Below, piece after piece: positions 1-10,100 of a stretch of 41,169 bases of DNA (the first letter of the stretch is position 1; each line of letters begins with the position of its first letter). A program made the translations under genes and the position numbers. Where the stretch lies: contig DASXLG010000298.1 of the NCBI GenBank assembly GCA_036496425.1, positions 1-41,169 of the forward strand, written 5' to 3'. The notes beneath the pieces were generated by a model, which was not told the origin of the DNA, searched no databases, and saw nothing but the letters and a program-made list of their open reading frames with translations. This DNA comes from Terriglobia bacterium (GTDB taxonomy: Bacteria > Acidobacteriota > Terriglobia > 20CM-2-55-15).

Positions 1-15
1 CGAATTGCTGAATTC

Positions 16-36
16 AGGGGTGCGCCCCCCTTTTTT
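16..36 (+). terminator. Possible Rho-independent terminator of an upstream gene
   Basis: A short G-rich/C-rich hairpin (AGGGG pairing with CCCCT around a six-base loop) runs straight into six T residues at 31-36. It lies at the very start of the window, so the gene it would serve is outside. The stem is only about 5 bp, so this is a weak call. Confidence 0.35.
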
Positions 37-68
37 CCCGCAGGCCTGCCTGTTACATTGGATTACTG

Positions 69-788
69 ATGGCGTTTCCTCTTGCACATCCGGCCGCTGT
101 ATTGCCGCTTCGCCGGGTCCGGTGGCTCAAGTTCCCGGCTCTGATCATCGGCAGTATTGTGCCGGATATCGCGTACGTTTACGGTCCAGCCAGCGATTTC
201 TCCCATCAACTGCTTGGCAGTCTTGTGTTTGGCTTGCCGGCAGGCGGATTGATTCTGGCTCTGTTCTACGGCTTCAGGACGAAAGTGATTCAGAGAATGC
301 CCGCAGCTTTGAAGCGATCGCTTCTTCCGCTCTGCCAACGCCCGCCTGGTCCTGTCTGGATCGTCATCCTATCGTTAGTCATTGGGATCTGGAGTCACGT
401 TCTCTGGGATGGCTTCACCCATAAGGATGGCTGGTTCGTCGAGCAGATCCCGATTCTTTCCAAAGTTCTCTTCCAGTATGACGGCCGAACCGCAAGACTT
501 TGCACTGTTCTCTGGTATGCATCATCGTTGCTTGGAGCAATCTGGCTCTTTCTCTCCTTCGAGAAATGGAAAGGGATTGCAGCGCAAGAGACTATGTCCG
601 CTAGGGAAATAGGACGAACCAGGTGGCGGGACGCGATTTTGCTTGCCAGTGCAGTCGTGCCGATTTCACTGCTCCATCATCTGGTACGCAGCCCAATCGG
701 GTTTGTAATGACCGGCGCTTTTTCTCTATCTCTCGGCGTAGTGCTCGTTCTTAGAATGGCTTCAACGGGCGAAGATACTCTAGGCTGA
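69..788 (+). CDS. DUF4184-type integral membrane protein
   Basis: Predicted 239-residue inner-membrane protein. It starts with the pattern LAHPAAVLPLRR (residues 5-16), which I recognise from the DUF4184 family. Hydrophobic segments sit near residues 24-38, 48-68, 96-113, 153-164, 190-206 and 212-228. Polar residues within or next to membrane segments include H7, D33, H46, H110, D114 and H118. The HxxxDxxxH spacing at 110-118 resembles the YdjM / metal-dependent membrane hydrolase superfamily, so a metal site is possible but unproven. The upstream Shine-Dalgarno sequence is weak and the ATG at 69 is chosen because the conserved N-terminus begins there. The gene stands alone and no specific role can be assigned. 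Confidence 0.8.
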   Translation: MAFPLAHPAAVLPLRRVRWLKFPALIIGSIVPDIAYVYGPASDFSHQLLGSLVFGLPAGGLILALFYGFRTKVIQRMPAALKRSLLPLCQRPPGPVWIVILSLVIGIWSHVLWDGFTHKDGWFVEQIPILSKVLFQYDGRTARLCTVLWYASSLLGAIWLFLSFEKWKGIAAQETMSAREIGRTRWRDAILLASAVVPISLLHHLVRSPIGFVMTGAFSLSLGVVLVLRMASTGEDTLG

Positions 789-824
789 AGGAAAGCAAGG
801 CTTTTCCGCCCCTCCTGAATTACA

Positions 825-853
825 TTGACTCCACCTGTTCCCAGGGTTTACAA
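825..853 (+). promoter_or_regulatory. Candidate sigma-70 promoter for the phosphorylase gene
   Basis: TTGACT at 825-830 (5 of 6 to the -35 consensus) is followed 16-17 bases later by a poor -10 (TTTACA/TTACAA at 847-853). The start codon it would serve is at 950. A T-run (920-928) and a strong GAGGAGG ribosome binding site (939-945) lie between. The -10 is weak, so confidence is low. Confidence 0.3.
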
Positions 854-949
854 AAGTTACTGGTACAGCGCCGTACCTCGCGACAATGACGTCCCGGAAC
901 TCTAGGAGTCCCGCGGGCGTTTTTTTTTGGCCGCCATTGAGGAGGATTC

Positions 950-3604
950 ATGAGCACCACTGCCGATGATCGCGATGCCGGCGATGTACTGACTCTCGAA
1001 GAGCTTGGAAATCTCACCAGGGAAGCCGGCAAGCCCGCCGAAACGCTGATGAACGTCGTGGCATTGATTGCGAGCCATTTCCATTCCGACGTCTGTTCGG
1101 CTTATCTGCTGGAGCCCGACCGCGCGACGCTGGTTCTGGCGGCCACGCTCGGTTTGAATCCGGAATGCATCGGCACCCTGCGTATGGCCCTGCACGAAGG
1201 GCTTGCCGGGCTGGTGGCCGAAGAGGTCCGACCGGTGGCCGTCGAGCAGGTCAGCAAGCATCCCCGTTTCAAATATTTCAGCGAAGCCGGCGAGGATGAT
1301 TATCAATCGTTCCTCGGGGTGCCGCTGGTCGAGCGTGGAGTGCTTCAGGGGGTTCTGGTTGTTCAGACCATCGAGCCGCGTCAGTTCCGCGATGTCGAAG
1401 TGCAGATGCTGGTTCAGGCTGCAGCTCAGGTCGCTCCGGTCGTCAGCGAAGCGCGCACGCTCGATCGTTTCGTCGCGCCGACACTGGACCGGTTGTGGTC
1501 TCTGGCCCGGAATCTCTGGTGGGCGTGGGATCACGATTCGACCAGCCTTTTCCGCGACCTCGACCCGGCGCGTTTCCGGCAGCTCAATCACAACCCCGTT
1601 TCTCTGCTGGCCGAGATTCCCCTCGATGGAGTCGAGCGGCGCGCGCAGCAACTGGTCCTTCACAGCCGGATCAATTACGCGTATCGCCGGCAGCGCGAGT
1701 ACCTCGAAGCCGATCGGACATGGGGCGCAAAGCATGCCGGCATTCTGCGTCCCCGGCCGGTGGCATATTTCTCGGCAGAGTTTGGTCTGCACGAATCGAT
1801 ACCGATCTACTCCGGCGGCCTCGGCGTTCTCGCCGGCGACCATATCAAGAGCGCTTCGGATCTGAATATCCCGCTTGTCGGCATCGGGCTGTTCTATGGC
1901 CAGGGTTATTTCCGCCAGCGGCTCGATCGTAACGGCTGGCAGCAGGAAGAGTACCTGGAGACGGATGTGAATTCGCTGCCGATGGAAATTGCCATCGCGG
2001 CCAACGGCCAGCCGGTTATGGTGCAGATCGAAACCTGGAGCGGCGCCATCCGGGCGAGGGTCTGGCGCGTGAAAGTGGGCCGCTGCGATCTGCTTCTCCT
2101 GGATTCGAATGTCAGCGGAAATGCGCCTGAGGACCGCGACCTGACTTCGCGCCTCTACGGCGGTGATGGCCGCGTGCGCATCCGGCAGGAGTTGCTTCTT
2201 GGCGTCGGTGGATTTCGCGCGTTGAAGGCCTTAGGCATCACGCCGGGCGTGCTTCACCTCAACGAAGGGCACAGCGCTTTCGCGGTGCTGGAGGCCATTC
2301 GGAGCCGCAGAGAGGAAGAAGGGATCGGTTTCGAAGAGGCCGCTCGCCGCGTTTCCCGTGAGGTCGTTTTTACAACGCACACGCCGGTCCCCGCCGGCCA
2401 CGACCGTTTCCACCGCGAGCTCGTCGAAGAACATCTCGGACCGTTGCGTCAGGCCCTCGGCCTTTCACACGACAGGCTGATGGAATTCGGCCGCGAAAAT
2501 CCCTTCAATCCCGACGAGGGATTCTGCATGACCGTTCTTGGCCTGAAACTCTCGCGCCGCGCAAACGCCGTTTCGGCACTGCATGGAGAGGTATCGCGTG
2601 CGATGTGGACGGTATTGTATCCGGGCAAGTCTGAAGATGCCGTGCCGATCGGACACATCACCAACGGCGTGCATGTTCCGACCTGGCTCGCGCCACAAAT
2701 GTTCCGCCTCTACGACCGCCACTTCGGTCCGGGCTGGCACGAACACAGCAGCGATCCGGGAATCTGGGAGGGAATCGATCGGGTCGACGACGGCGAGTTG
2801 TGGGAAACGCATCTCAGCCTGAAATCCCAGCTGCTGGAATTCGTCCGCTTGCGCGCGATCGAACAGAACAAACTCCGCGGCGAACCTTCAATAGCCGTCA
2901 GGCGGGTCCTCAGTCCGGATGCTCTGACCATCGGTTTCGCACGCCGGTTTGCGACGTATAAGAGAGCGAATCTGATTCTGGCCGATATCGAGAAGCTTGC
3001 CTCGATGGTGAACGACGCCAAACGGCCAGTTCAATTTATTTTTGCCGGTAAAGCGCATCCGCACGATGAGCCCGGCAAGCGGGTGCTTCAGCAGATTGCT
3101 GAATTGATGAAGCATCGGGAGTTTGGCGACAAGTTTGTCTTTGTCGAGGATTATGACATCAATGTGGGGCGCTACCTCGTTCAGGGCGTCGATGTCTGGT
3201 TGAACAATCCTCGGCGCCCACTCGAGGCATCCGGGACCAGCGGCCAAAAGGTCGTCTTGAACGGCGGCCTCAATCTGTCGATTCTCGATGGCTGGTGGGC
3301 TGAAGCCTACGACGGACTGAACGGCTTCGCGATCGGAACCGGCAGAACGCATACGCGAATGGACATCCACGACACCCGTGACGGCGAAGACCTCTATCGC
3401 GTTTTGCACGACGAGGTCATCCCGCTGTACTACCACCGCGATCACGATGGGCTCCCCCGCGGCTGGATCAAACGGATGAAACGCACGATCCGCACGCTCG
3501 GCTGGCGCTTCAACGCCGACCGCATGGTTATGGATTACACGACCAATTGTTATATTCCGGCTGCGGGCGGCAGGTCGAGCTCATCGGCTGGTGGGCTGAG
3601 TTAA
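950..3604 (+). CDS. glgP: GAF domain-containing alpha-glucan phosphorylase
   Basis: Cytoplasmic GT35 phosphorylase that releases glucose-1-phosphate from the ends of glycogen-like alpha-1,4-glucans, using pyridoxal phosphate. Residues about 33-165 are a GAF domain of the kind found in PtsP and NifA (motifs HEGLAGLVAE and FLGVPLVERG). Residues from about 176 (LWSLARNLWWAWD) match the DUF3417 N-terminal domain of bacterial alpha-glucan phosphorylases, and the catalytic domain fills the rest. The PLP-binding lysine is K767 in EASGTSGQK. SAEFGLHESIPIYSGGLGVLAGDH is split across residues near 275-300 and GEVSRAMW near 545 as expected. At 884 residues it is longer than single-domain members because of the GAF fusion. 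The ATG at 950 has a GAGGAGG site 4 bases upstream. It is convergent with the transglutaminase cluster. Function is confident; the role of the GAF domain is inference. Confidence 0.95.
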   Translation: MSTTADDRDAGDVLTLEELGNLTREAGKPAETLMNVVALIASHFHSDVCSAYLLEPDRATLVLAATLGLNPECIGTLRMALHEGLAGLVAEEVRPVAVEQVSKHPRFKYFSEAGEDDYQSFLGVPLVERGVLQGVLVVQTIEPRQFRDVEVQMLVQAAAQVAPVVSEARTLDRFVAPTLDRLWSLARNLWWAWDHDSTSLFRDLDPARFRQLNHNPVSLLAEIPLDGVERRAQQLVLHSRINYAYRRQREYLEADRTWGAKHAGILRPRPVAYFSAEFGLHESIPIYSGGLGVLAGDHIKSASDLNIPLVGIGLFYGQGYFRQRLDRNGWQQEEYLETDVNSLPMEIAIAANGQPVMVQIETWSGAIRARVWRVKVGRCDLLLLDSNVSGNAPEDRDLTSRLYGGDGRVRIRQELLLGVGGFRALKALGITPGVLHLNEGHSAFAVLEAIRSRREEEGIGFEEAARRVSREVVFTTHTPVPAGHDRFHRELVEEHLGPLRQALGLSHDRLMEFGRENPFNPDEGFCMTVLGLKLSRRANAVSALHGEVSRAMWTVLYPGKSEDAVPIGHITNGVHVPTWLAPQMFRLYDRHFGPGWHEHSSDPGIWEGIDRVDDGELWETHLSLKSQLLEFVRLRAIEQNKLRGEPSIAVRRVLSPDALTIGFARRFATYKRANLILADIEKLASMVNDAKRPVQFIFAGKAHPHDEPGKRVLQQIAELMKHREFGDKFVFVEDYDINVGRYLVQGVDVWLNNPRRPLEASGTSGQKVVLNGGLNLSILDGWWAEAYDGLNGFAIGTGRTHTRMDIHDTRDGEDLYRVLHDEVIPLYYHRDHDGLPRGWIKRMKRTIRTLGWRFNADRMVMDYTTNCYIPAAGGRSSSSAGGLS

Positions 3605-3647
3605 GGGCGTGGTGTAGTTCAATTTGAAGTCCGCTGCAGGCGAGCAA

Positions 3648-3672
3648 CTCCCCTCCTGGAACAGGACGGGAG
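3648..3672. terminator. Hairpin between convergent genes, possible bidirectional terminator
   Basis: Arms CTCCCCTCCTG (3648-3658) and CAGGACGGGAG (3662-3672) pair over 10 of 11 positions with one C/C mismatch and a GAA loop. It sits midway between the ends of the phosphorylase gene (3604) and the transglutaminase gene (3702, opposite strand). There is no T-tract, so it may block transcription or protect mRNA ends rather than act as a classical terminator. Confidence 0.4.
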
Positions 3673-3701
3673 GCTGCCGCCACTGCACTCTTACCCGAAG
3701 T

Positions 3702-4580
3702 CTAACGGCCCTCCGGGCCTATCGCAGCCGCCGGCTGAACGTAAACCTCTACCTCGACCGTCTGGCTGCCGCCGCCCAGGCTGATGCCTTTCACCGGAGT
3801 GACATCCGCATAGTCGCGCCCCCATGCGAGCGTGATGTGGCTGTCGGAAACCATCAGATCGTTTGTAGGATCGAAACCGAGCCAGCCGGCTCCCGGAAAG
3901 AAAACGGAAACCCACGCGTGCGAGGCCTGCGCGCCCTGGACTTTGGGGCCGGGCCGCACGTAACCGCTGACATAGCGCGCCGCCAGCCGCTGTGAGCGCA
4001 CGGCTCCGATCATGACGTGGGCAAAGTCCTGACACACACCGCGGCGGTTTTTCATCACTTCAGCGAGAGGTGTGCTGATGGACGTCGATTGCGGGCGATA
4101 TTTGAAGTCGGCGTGAATCCGATGCGTCAGGTCTTGAATGGTCTCGAGAATCGTCCGGCCGGTAACGAAGCTGGCACGGGCATATTCATCGAGCTGCGGC
4201 GTTACCGAAACGTGCGGCGAACTATAGATGAATTCCGACGCTTCGATGGTTGCCTCATCGGATTGCCCGGCGATCGCCGCTCGAGCGTCATTCCATGACA
4301 TCAGCGGAGGGGGTCCTCCCTTGCCCGGGTTCACTTCCACCACGCTCTCGGAACGAATCTCCAGACGCTCGTGTTTTTCGAAAAGCTCGAATGATGTGAC
4401 GTCGTTCTCGTAATAATCCTTGCGGCCATGCATGAACGCCGGCTCGGGTTGAACATGGATCCCGGTCTTCCGGACGTTCTGATCCGCAAACGTGCGCGGG
4501 GTCAGCCGAACCTCGTTGAGCGAGTGCGAGACCGGAGTCTCATAGATATACCGGGTCGTGTGCGTCACCTGAAACAGCAT
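3702..4580 (-). CDS. Transglutaminase-like family protein
   Basis: A 292-residue protein with the bacterial transglutaminase-like N-terminal domain (residues about 1-95, opening FQVTHTTRYIYETPV) and a transglutaminase/protease core (about 150-245). The triad is visible: C183 in NRRGVCQDFAH, H221 in QASHAWVSV, D237 in GWLGFDPTND. It has no signal peptide, so it is likely cytoplasmic. It is the last gene of the minus-strand cluster, 21 bases after the ATP-grasp/alpha-E gene, whose 3' end carries a GAGGAG stretch. Such proteins next to circularly permuted ATP-grasp and alpha-E genes are predicted to cleave or transfer amide bonds in a peptide pathway. The actual substrate is unknown. Confidence 0.9.
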   Translation of the reverse strand: MLFQVTHTTRYIYETPVSHSLNEVRLTPRTFADQNVRKTGIHVQPEPAFMHGRKDYYENDVTSFELFEKHERLEIRSESVVEVNPGKGGPPPLMSWNDARAAIAGQSDEATIEASEFIYSSPHVSVTPQLDEYARASFVTGRTILETIQDLTHRIHADFKYRPQSTSISTPLAEVMKNRRGVCQDFAHVMIGAVRSQRLAARYVSGYVRPGPKVQGAQASHAWVSVFFPGAGWLGFDPTNDLMVSDSHITLAWGRDYADVTPVKGISLGGGSQTVEVEVYVQPAAAIGPEGR

Positions 4581-4601
4581 CGGCTTATCGAATCGCTCTC
4601 C

Positions 4602-7133
4602 TCACCATGACGCCGTGAAACGGCAGGCTGTCAGGTTGCTGAAGTACCGCTCGGTCAATGCATCCGAAAGATCCCAGAGATCCGTCTTCAGGCTGCCGAC
4701 AAGCTGGTCCAGGGCGCCAAAGCTGCCGCCGGCTTCCCGCCGCGCGATATCCGTCATTGCCGTCGAATGGATCGCATCCAGGGCTTTCGTTACGAGTTCC
4801 TGTTCCGGCGAGTTTCCCGCTCCCTCCTCGCGCGCCTGCAGGCGCACGAACTGGTGGTGCAGGGTGGCCAGTTGAAAGGCCACGGATCGTGGATTCGATT
4901 CATCCGCAACCAGCAGTTCCAGGACTAGATCGGTCTGGACCACGGTCGGATACCGCCGGCGATACGTGATCGAACTGTCCGCAATCTGCAGCAGAACGTG
5001 CAGAGACGGCTCTACATCGGCGGTGGCGGAATCCAGACTCGAATGCAGCAGTTCGGAAGTCTGGAGCGCGCGCTCCATGCGGCGGCCGATTTCCAGAAAC
5101 CGCCAGCCGGCGCCGCGTGTCGTGTTTTCCATGAGGAGGCCTGAAAAGGCCGAAAGGGTGAGAACGGCGTTGTCGAGCAGGTCCAGGCCCCCGGCATACC
5201 GCTGCTCCGCACTTGCGGGCGCAAAACTCGAGAAGTGCGACTCGAGCTGTTGAAGCGTTCTCCAGGTGTCCGATGAAAGCTGTTCTTTCAGGTGCCACGC
5301 CACCCGCCGCAGCTCTTTCAGATTCCAACGAAGACTCGAAGTCTGCGATGGGTCGTAGACCATCTCCGTCAGCGACCGTTGAACGGACCAGCGCTGTTCC
5401 CCGATAGATGCGGTCGACGCTTCCTCCGGCAGATATGCCATGCCCGCCAGCAGCCGGACTGCGGTTTCAAGCGAGACGGCGCGGCCGAAATCTTCTTCGC
5501 TGGAGACCGCCGGCCACAGCGTTCGCAGGAACCGCACGCGGGCTTCGACTCGTTCGGCATAGCGGCCGAGCCAGAAAAGGTTGTCGGCGACGCGGCTCGG
5601 CAGATCATCCCGGGTCGAGCGCACTGAAATCTGAAGCGATGACTGGTGGCGCGCCGGCACTGCTTCGTCGGGCCGTCCCAGAACCCAGGTATCTTTGCTG
5701 CGTCCTCCCAGGTGCATCGAAACCACAAGCGAGGAGTCCTGAGTCGAGACTCGCGTCAAGCCGCCCGGCAGCGCGGCGTACGAGTTGCCTTTGCGCGCCG
5801 CGTAAACGCGCAGCACGGCGTGCCGTGGAACAATACCGTTGTCCGCGTAGACGGGAATGGTGGAGAGCGCCACCCTTTCCTGCGCCACGAAGTCTTGCGG
5901 CCGCGATTCGATTCTTTTTACCAGCGCCTCGTATGCCGGGCGACGCATCGTTCCCGGGAAATCCGGATGCTGGCCGACCCGGGAGAAGGCGGGCTTGATC
6001 ACCAGTTCTTTGAAGTGCTCTTCAACGTACCGGCGCGGAACGTCCTGTCCGCACCACCACGTTGCGACCGAAGGCATTTTCAACTCCTCGGCGAGCAGGT
6101 GCCGGCAGAGGCCGGGCAGGAATGCCATCAATGCGGGCGTTTCAACCAGGCCGCTGCCGAGTGCGTTGTCGATCACGACAGAACCGTTTCGCACAGCCTC
6201 GACCAGGCCGGGCACACCCAGAAGCGAATCGCCACGCAGTTCCAGCGGATCGGCGAAACTGTCGTCGACCCGCCGGAGAATGACATCGACGGGCTTCAAA
6301 CCGGCCAGCGTCCTGAGATAAACCCGGCGGTCCAATACGGTCAGGTCCGCGCCCTCCGCCAGTGTGAAGCCCCATTGTCCCGCGAGAAACGAATGCTCAA
6401 AATAGGTTTCGCTGTTCGGCCCGGGTGTCAGCAGCACGATCGTCGGGTGCGATCCCCCGTTTGGCGCAAGCGAGAGCAGCGCGTCGCGCTTCATGTCATA
6501 GAAGCGCGCGAGCTGGCGCACCTGGGCGCGGTCGAACACATCCGGAAGCGTTCTGGCGCTGACCAGCCTGTTCTGCAGCGTATAGCCCATGCCGGACGGC
6601 GCTTGAGTCCGGTCGGCAATCACCCACCAACTCCCCGATGGCGAGCGGGCGATGTCCATCGCATAGCTGTGAAGATGGCCTCCGCCCTTCGGCGTAATTC
6701 CAAAACATGCGCGCAGGAAATGAGGATTCGCCAGCACCAGCGCTGCCGGAAGGAGGCGCTGGTGAATCAGGCGCTGCTCGCCGTAGAGATCGGAAAGGAT
6801 CGCATTCAAAAGCGCGGCGCGCTGGATCACGGCCTGTTCGATCGCTGCCCATTCGGAGGCGCTGATGACCAGCGGAATGGGATCCATCGGCCATGAATAC
6901 TCGCTGCCGTCGGCAAGATTCCCGACATTGTAGGTGATGCCCTGAGATTGGATGAGTTGCTGGCTGGTGCGCCAGCGCCGGCTCAGCTGGTCAAAACCCA
7001 TCCGGCCAAGTTCTACGAACAGTTTTCGCCAGTGACGCCGTGGGAATACGGAAGGGAGAAGAGCTTCGTCCCAGTAGTCCGGCAGCGGCCTGTATTGGAG
7101 GCGGTTCGTTTCTGTATTGGTCCGTACGGGCAC
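4602..7133 (-). CDS. Circularly permuted ATP-grasp / alpha-E domain fusion protein
   Basis: An 843-residue fusion. Residues about 20-490 form a circularly permuted type-2 ATP-grasp domain (family blocks ITYNV near 66, DRTQAPSGMGYTLQNR near 174-189, VIDNALGSGLVE near 320-331, LVIKPAFSRVG near 377-387, PVYADNGIVPRHAVLRVYAA near 427-446). Residues from about 510 (PSRVADNLFWLGRYAERVE) to the end form an all-helical alpha-E (DUF403) domain. In many genomes these are two adjacent genes; here they are joined. ATP-grasp enzymes ligate a carboxylate to an amine via an acyl-phosphate, so peptide or amide bond formation is the likely chemistry, but no substrate is known. The start is GTG at 7133, two bases after the stop of the transglutaminase/DUF2126 gene, with AAGG just upstream, suggesting translational coupling. 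Confidence 0.93.
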   Translation of the reverse strand: MPVRTNTETNRLQYRPLPDYWDEALLPSVFPRRHWRKLFVELGRMGFDQLSRRWRTSQQLIQSQGITYNVGNLADGSEYSWPMDPIPLVISASEWAAIEQAVIQRAALLNAILSDLYGEQRLIHQRLLPAALVLANPHFLRACFGITPKGGGHLHSYAMDIARSPSGSWWVIADRTQAPSGMGYTLQNRLVSARTLPDVFDRAQVRQLARFYDMKRDALLSLAPNGGSHPTIVLLTPGPNSETYFEHSFLAGQWGFTLAEGADLTVLDRRVYLRTLAGLKPVDVILRRVDDSFADPLELRGDSLLGVPGLVEAVRNGSVVIDNALGSGLVETPALMAFLPGLCRHLLAEELKMPSVATWWCGQDVPRRYVEEHFKELVIKPAFSRVGQHPDFPGTMRRPAYEALVKRIESRPQDFVAQERVALSTIPVYADNGIVPRHAVLRVYAARKGNSYAALPGGLTRVSTQDSSLVVSMHLGGRSKDTWVLGRPDEAVPARHQSSLQISVRSTRDDLPSRVADNLFWLGRYAERVEARVRFLRTLWPAVSSEEDFGRAVSLETAVRLLAGMAYLPEEASTASIGEQRWSVQRSLTEMVYDPSQTSSLRWNLKELRRVAWHLKEQLSSDTWRTLQQLESHFSSFAPASAEQRYAGGLDLLDNAVLTLSAFSGLLMENTTRGAGWRFLEIGRRMERALQTSELLHSSLDSATADVEPSLHVLLQIADSSITYRRRYPTVVQTDLVLELLVADESNPRSVAFQLATLHHQFVRLQAREEGAGNSPEQELVTKALDAIHSTAMTDIARREAGGSFGALDQLVGSLKTDLWDLSDALTERYFSNLTACRFTASW

Positions 7134-7135
7134 AG

Positions 7136-10100
7136 CTACCTTGAAGTTCCTCGTCTACGGAGATCTAAGGTTGACGGAAACTCGGGATTCACATCCAGCC
7201 GCGGAACATCGACGCGGCCGGGTGTATGTCCCAGCGCAAAGAATCGCGTGAGGCGGCGCGCTTCCGCTTCGTTCGAGTTCACCGGAAACGTGTCATAGCT
7301 AAGGCCGCCGGGGTGTGCAACATGATATGTGCAGCCGCCGATCGATTGCTTTGCCGCAAGATCCACGACATCGAACACCAGCGGCGGGTGTACGGGAATT
7401 GTGGGGTGAAGGCAGCGCGGGGGCTGCCAGGCGCGGTAACGTACGGCGCAGACGAAATCCCCGTTTGTCCCGGTTGGCTGCAACGGCAGCCTTTGCCCGT
7501 TGCAGGTGACGGCGAACTTTTCTGCGGCCAGGCCCTTCACGCGCACCTGCATGCGCTCGACGGACGAATCCACGTAACGGGCCGTTCCACCCGCGCCCGG
7601 CTCTTCCCCAAGAACGTACCAGGGTTCGATTGCCTGCCGCAGTTCCACTTCAACACCGTCGTAACACACCCGGCCGTAAACCGGAAAACGAAATTCGAAG
7701 TGCGGAGCAAACCAGCCTTCATCGATGTCGTAGCCCGCTTCCTGCAGATCACGGACAATGGACCGAAAGTCCTTTTCGACAAAATACGGCAGCAGAAACA
7801 GGTCGTGAAGCCGGGTTCCCCAGCGGATCGGCTTTTCCTGATAAGGCGCGCGCCAGAACCAGGCGACGAGCGCGCGCACCAACAGTTGCTGGGCGAGGCT
7901 CATTCGCGCGTGCGGCGGCATCTCGAAAGCGCGCATCTCGACGAGGCCGAGCCGTCCTGTCGGGCTGTCGGGGGAATACAGCTTATCGATGCAGAATTCG
8001 GCCCGATGGGTGTTGCCCGTCACATCAACCAGCAGATTTCGAAATATGCGATCCACCAGCCAGGGCGGACAGTCTCCGTTCCGCGACTGACCGAGGACGT
8101 CGAAAGCGAGTTCCAGTTCATATACCGCATCGCTGCGGCCCTCATCGGCGCGTGGAGCCTGGCTCGTTGGGCCGATGAAGACTCCGGAAAACAGATAGGA
8201 GAGCGCGGGGTGGTTCAACCAATATCCGACGAAGCTTCTTAAGAGGTCGGGACGCCTCAGGAATGGACTGTCCGCCGGTGAAATTCCGCCAAGCGTGACA
8301 TGATTGCCGCCGCCTGTTCCGGTGTGCCGTCCGTCCAGCATGAATTTTTCCGTTGCCAGACGGGTCAGCCGCGCCTGCTCATACAAGGCAACCGTGTTGT
8401 CCACGAGTTCGCGCCAGCTTGTTGCCGGGTGAACATTCACTTCGATGACTCCCGGATCGGGCGTGACCTTGATCACCCGCAGTCTTGGATCGTTCGGAGG
8501 GGGATAGCCTTCGATGAGCACCGGCATGCGCAGCCGCGCGGCCGTCCGCTCAACCGCGGCGATCAGCTCCAGATAGTCTTCTATTGAGCCGGTGGGTGGA
8601 AGGAATACCCAGAGGCGGCCGTCTCGAGCCTCGACCGTAACCGCCGTGCGAACGACGGCCCCGGCGTGAGCTTCGACAGGAGCGGCCGTCGCTTCGAGTC
8701 TCGGCTGCCGAAGGGGCGGCAGCGGCAACGGCTTCGCCGGCGCCATCGGATCGACGACCCATAGTTGCCGGATTTTGTCCTCGGGTTCCCAGGGCAGGCT
8801 GTGCAAGGGAAGACGAAATCCCACGGGGGAGTCACCGGGCACCAGAAATAAATGGTGCGCCCGCAGCATCCATAACCCCGTCTGCCATTCCGGTCCGCAC
8901 TTCCCGATTCCGCGCTGAAGCGGCAGCACAAAACCTACGGGACTCCCGATACCGCGCTCGAAAACACGCCTCATCCGCTCGCGCTCTTCGGGATTGTCGA
9001 GCTTGTTGTCTTCGGGAGCGACATTAACGGGGAGTTCCCGCTCTTTGAGCAGATACTCGAGCGGGTCTTCATACGCCGTGATGACGTAATCCGGATGTAC
9101 CGACAAGGTATGCGCAAACTCTTCGGCAAAGCGCTGCGCTTCGCCCGCACCGAAACAGTAATTGCGATCCGGATCTGCCACCCATTGCGGATCGTTCCAC
9201 AGCGCCAGACCGTCCGTTCGCCAATAGCAGCTGAACGCCCACCGGGGAAGGGATTCGCCGGGATACCATTTGCCTTGTCCGAAGTGCAGGAAGCCGGCCG
9301 GCGCAAAATGTTGCCGCAGACGCTTCAGAAGGACGCCGCCCAGCCGTAATTTCTCAGGACCGAGTGCGGCTGTATTCCATTCCTCGCCGTCCATGTCATC
9401 GATTGAAATAAACGTCGGTTCGCCGCCCATGGTGAGGCGCACGTCCCCCGCCTTCAGTTCGGCATCGATCTGATCGCCGGCTGCACACATCCGCGACCAT
9501 TGCTCTTCGGTGTAGGGTTTGGTAACGCGGGGATCTTCATGAATGCGCGTCACGCGCATTTCATGGAAGAACTCCACCTCGCACGGGCTCACAAGACCGG
9601 TCACCGGCGCTGCGGACGGAGGCTCCGGAGTTGCGGCCAGTGGAATGTGGCCTTCGCCGGTCAGCAGTCCCGACGTCGGATCGAGCCCGACCCAGCCCGC
9701 TCCGGGGAGATAGACTTCGGCCCACGCATGCAGGTCTGTGAAATCTTCGCCAGGTCCCACCGGACCTTCGAGAGGCTTCACGTCCGGCTTCAACTGGATC
9801 AGATAGCCGGAAACAAATCGCGCGGCGAGTCCGAGCCGGCGCAGCGTCTGGACCAGGAGCCATGCGGAGTCACGGCACGAACCGCTGGCGCGTTCGAGCG
9901 TCTCCTCGGGGCTCTGGATGCCCGGCTCCATTCGAATGACGTACCGGACCTCGCCTTGCACCCGCCGATTGAGCTCAACGAAGAAATCGATAGTGCGAAC
10001 TTCACTGCGGTCGATCGACGACAGAAACTTCTCGAGCTGCGGGCCGAGCGGCGCCGCCGGTTCGAGGAAAGACCGGAGTTCCCGCTCTTCCTGCAGTTCA

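Noticed and set aside
902-1843. Long open frame opposite the glucan phosphorylase
   Set aside because: Entirely antisense to a well-supported gene; a by-product of high-GC codon use. The same applies to other long frames opposite the cytochrome, receptor and propeller genes.
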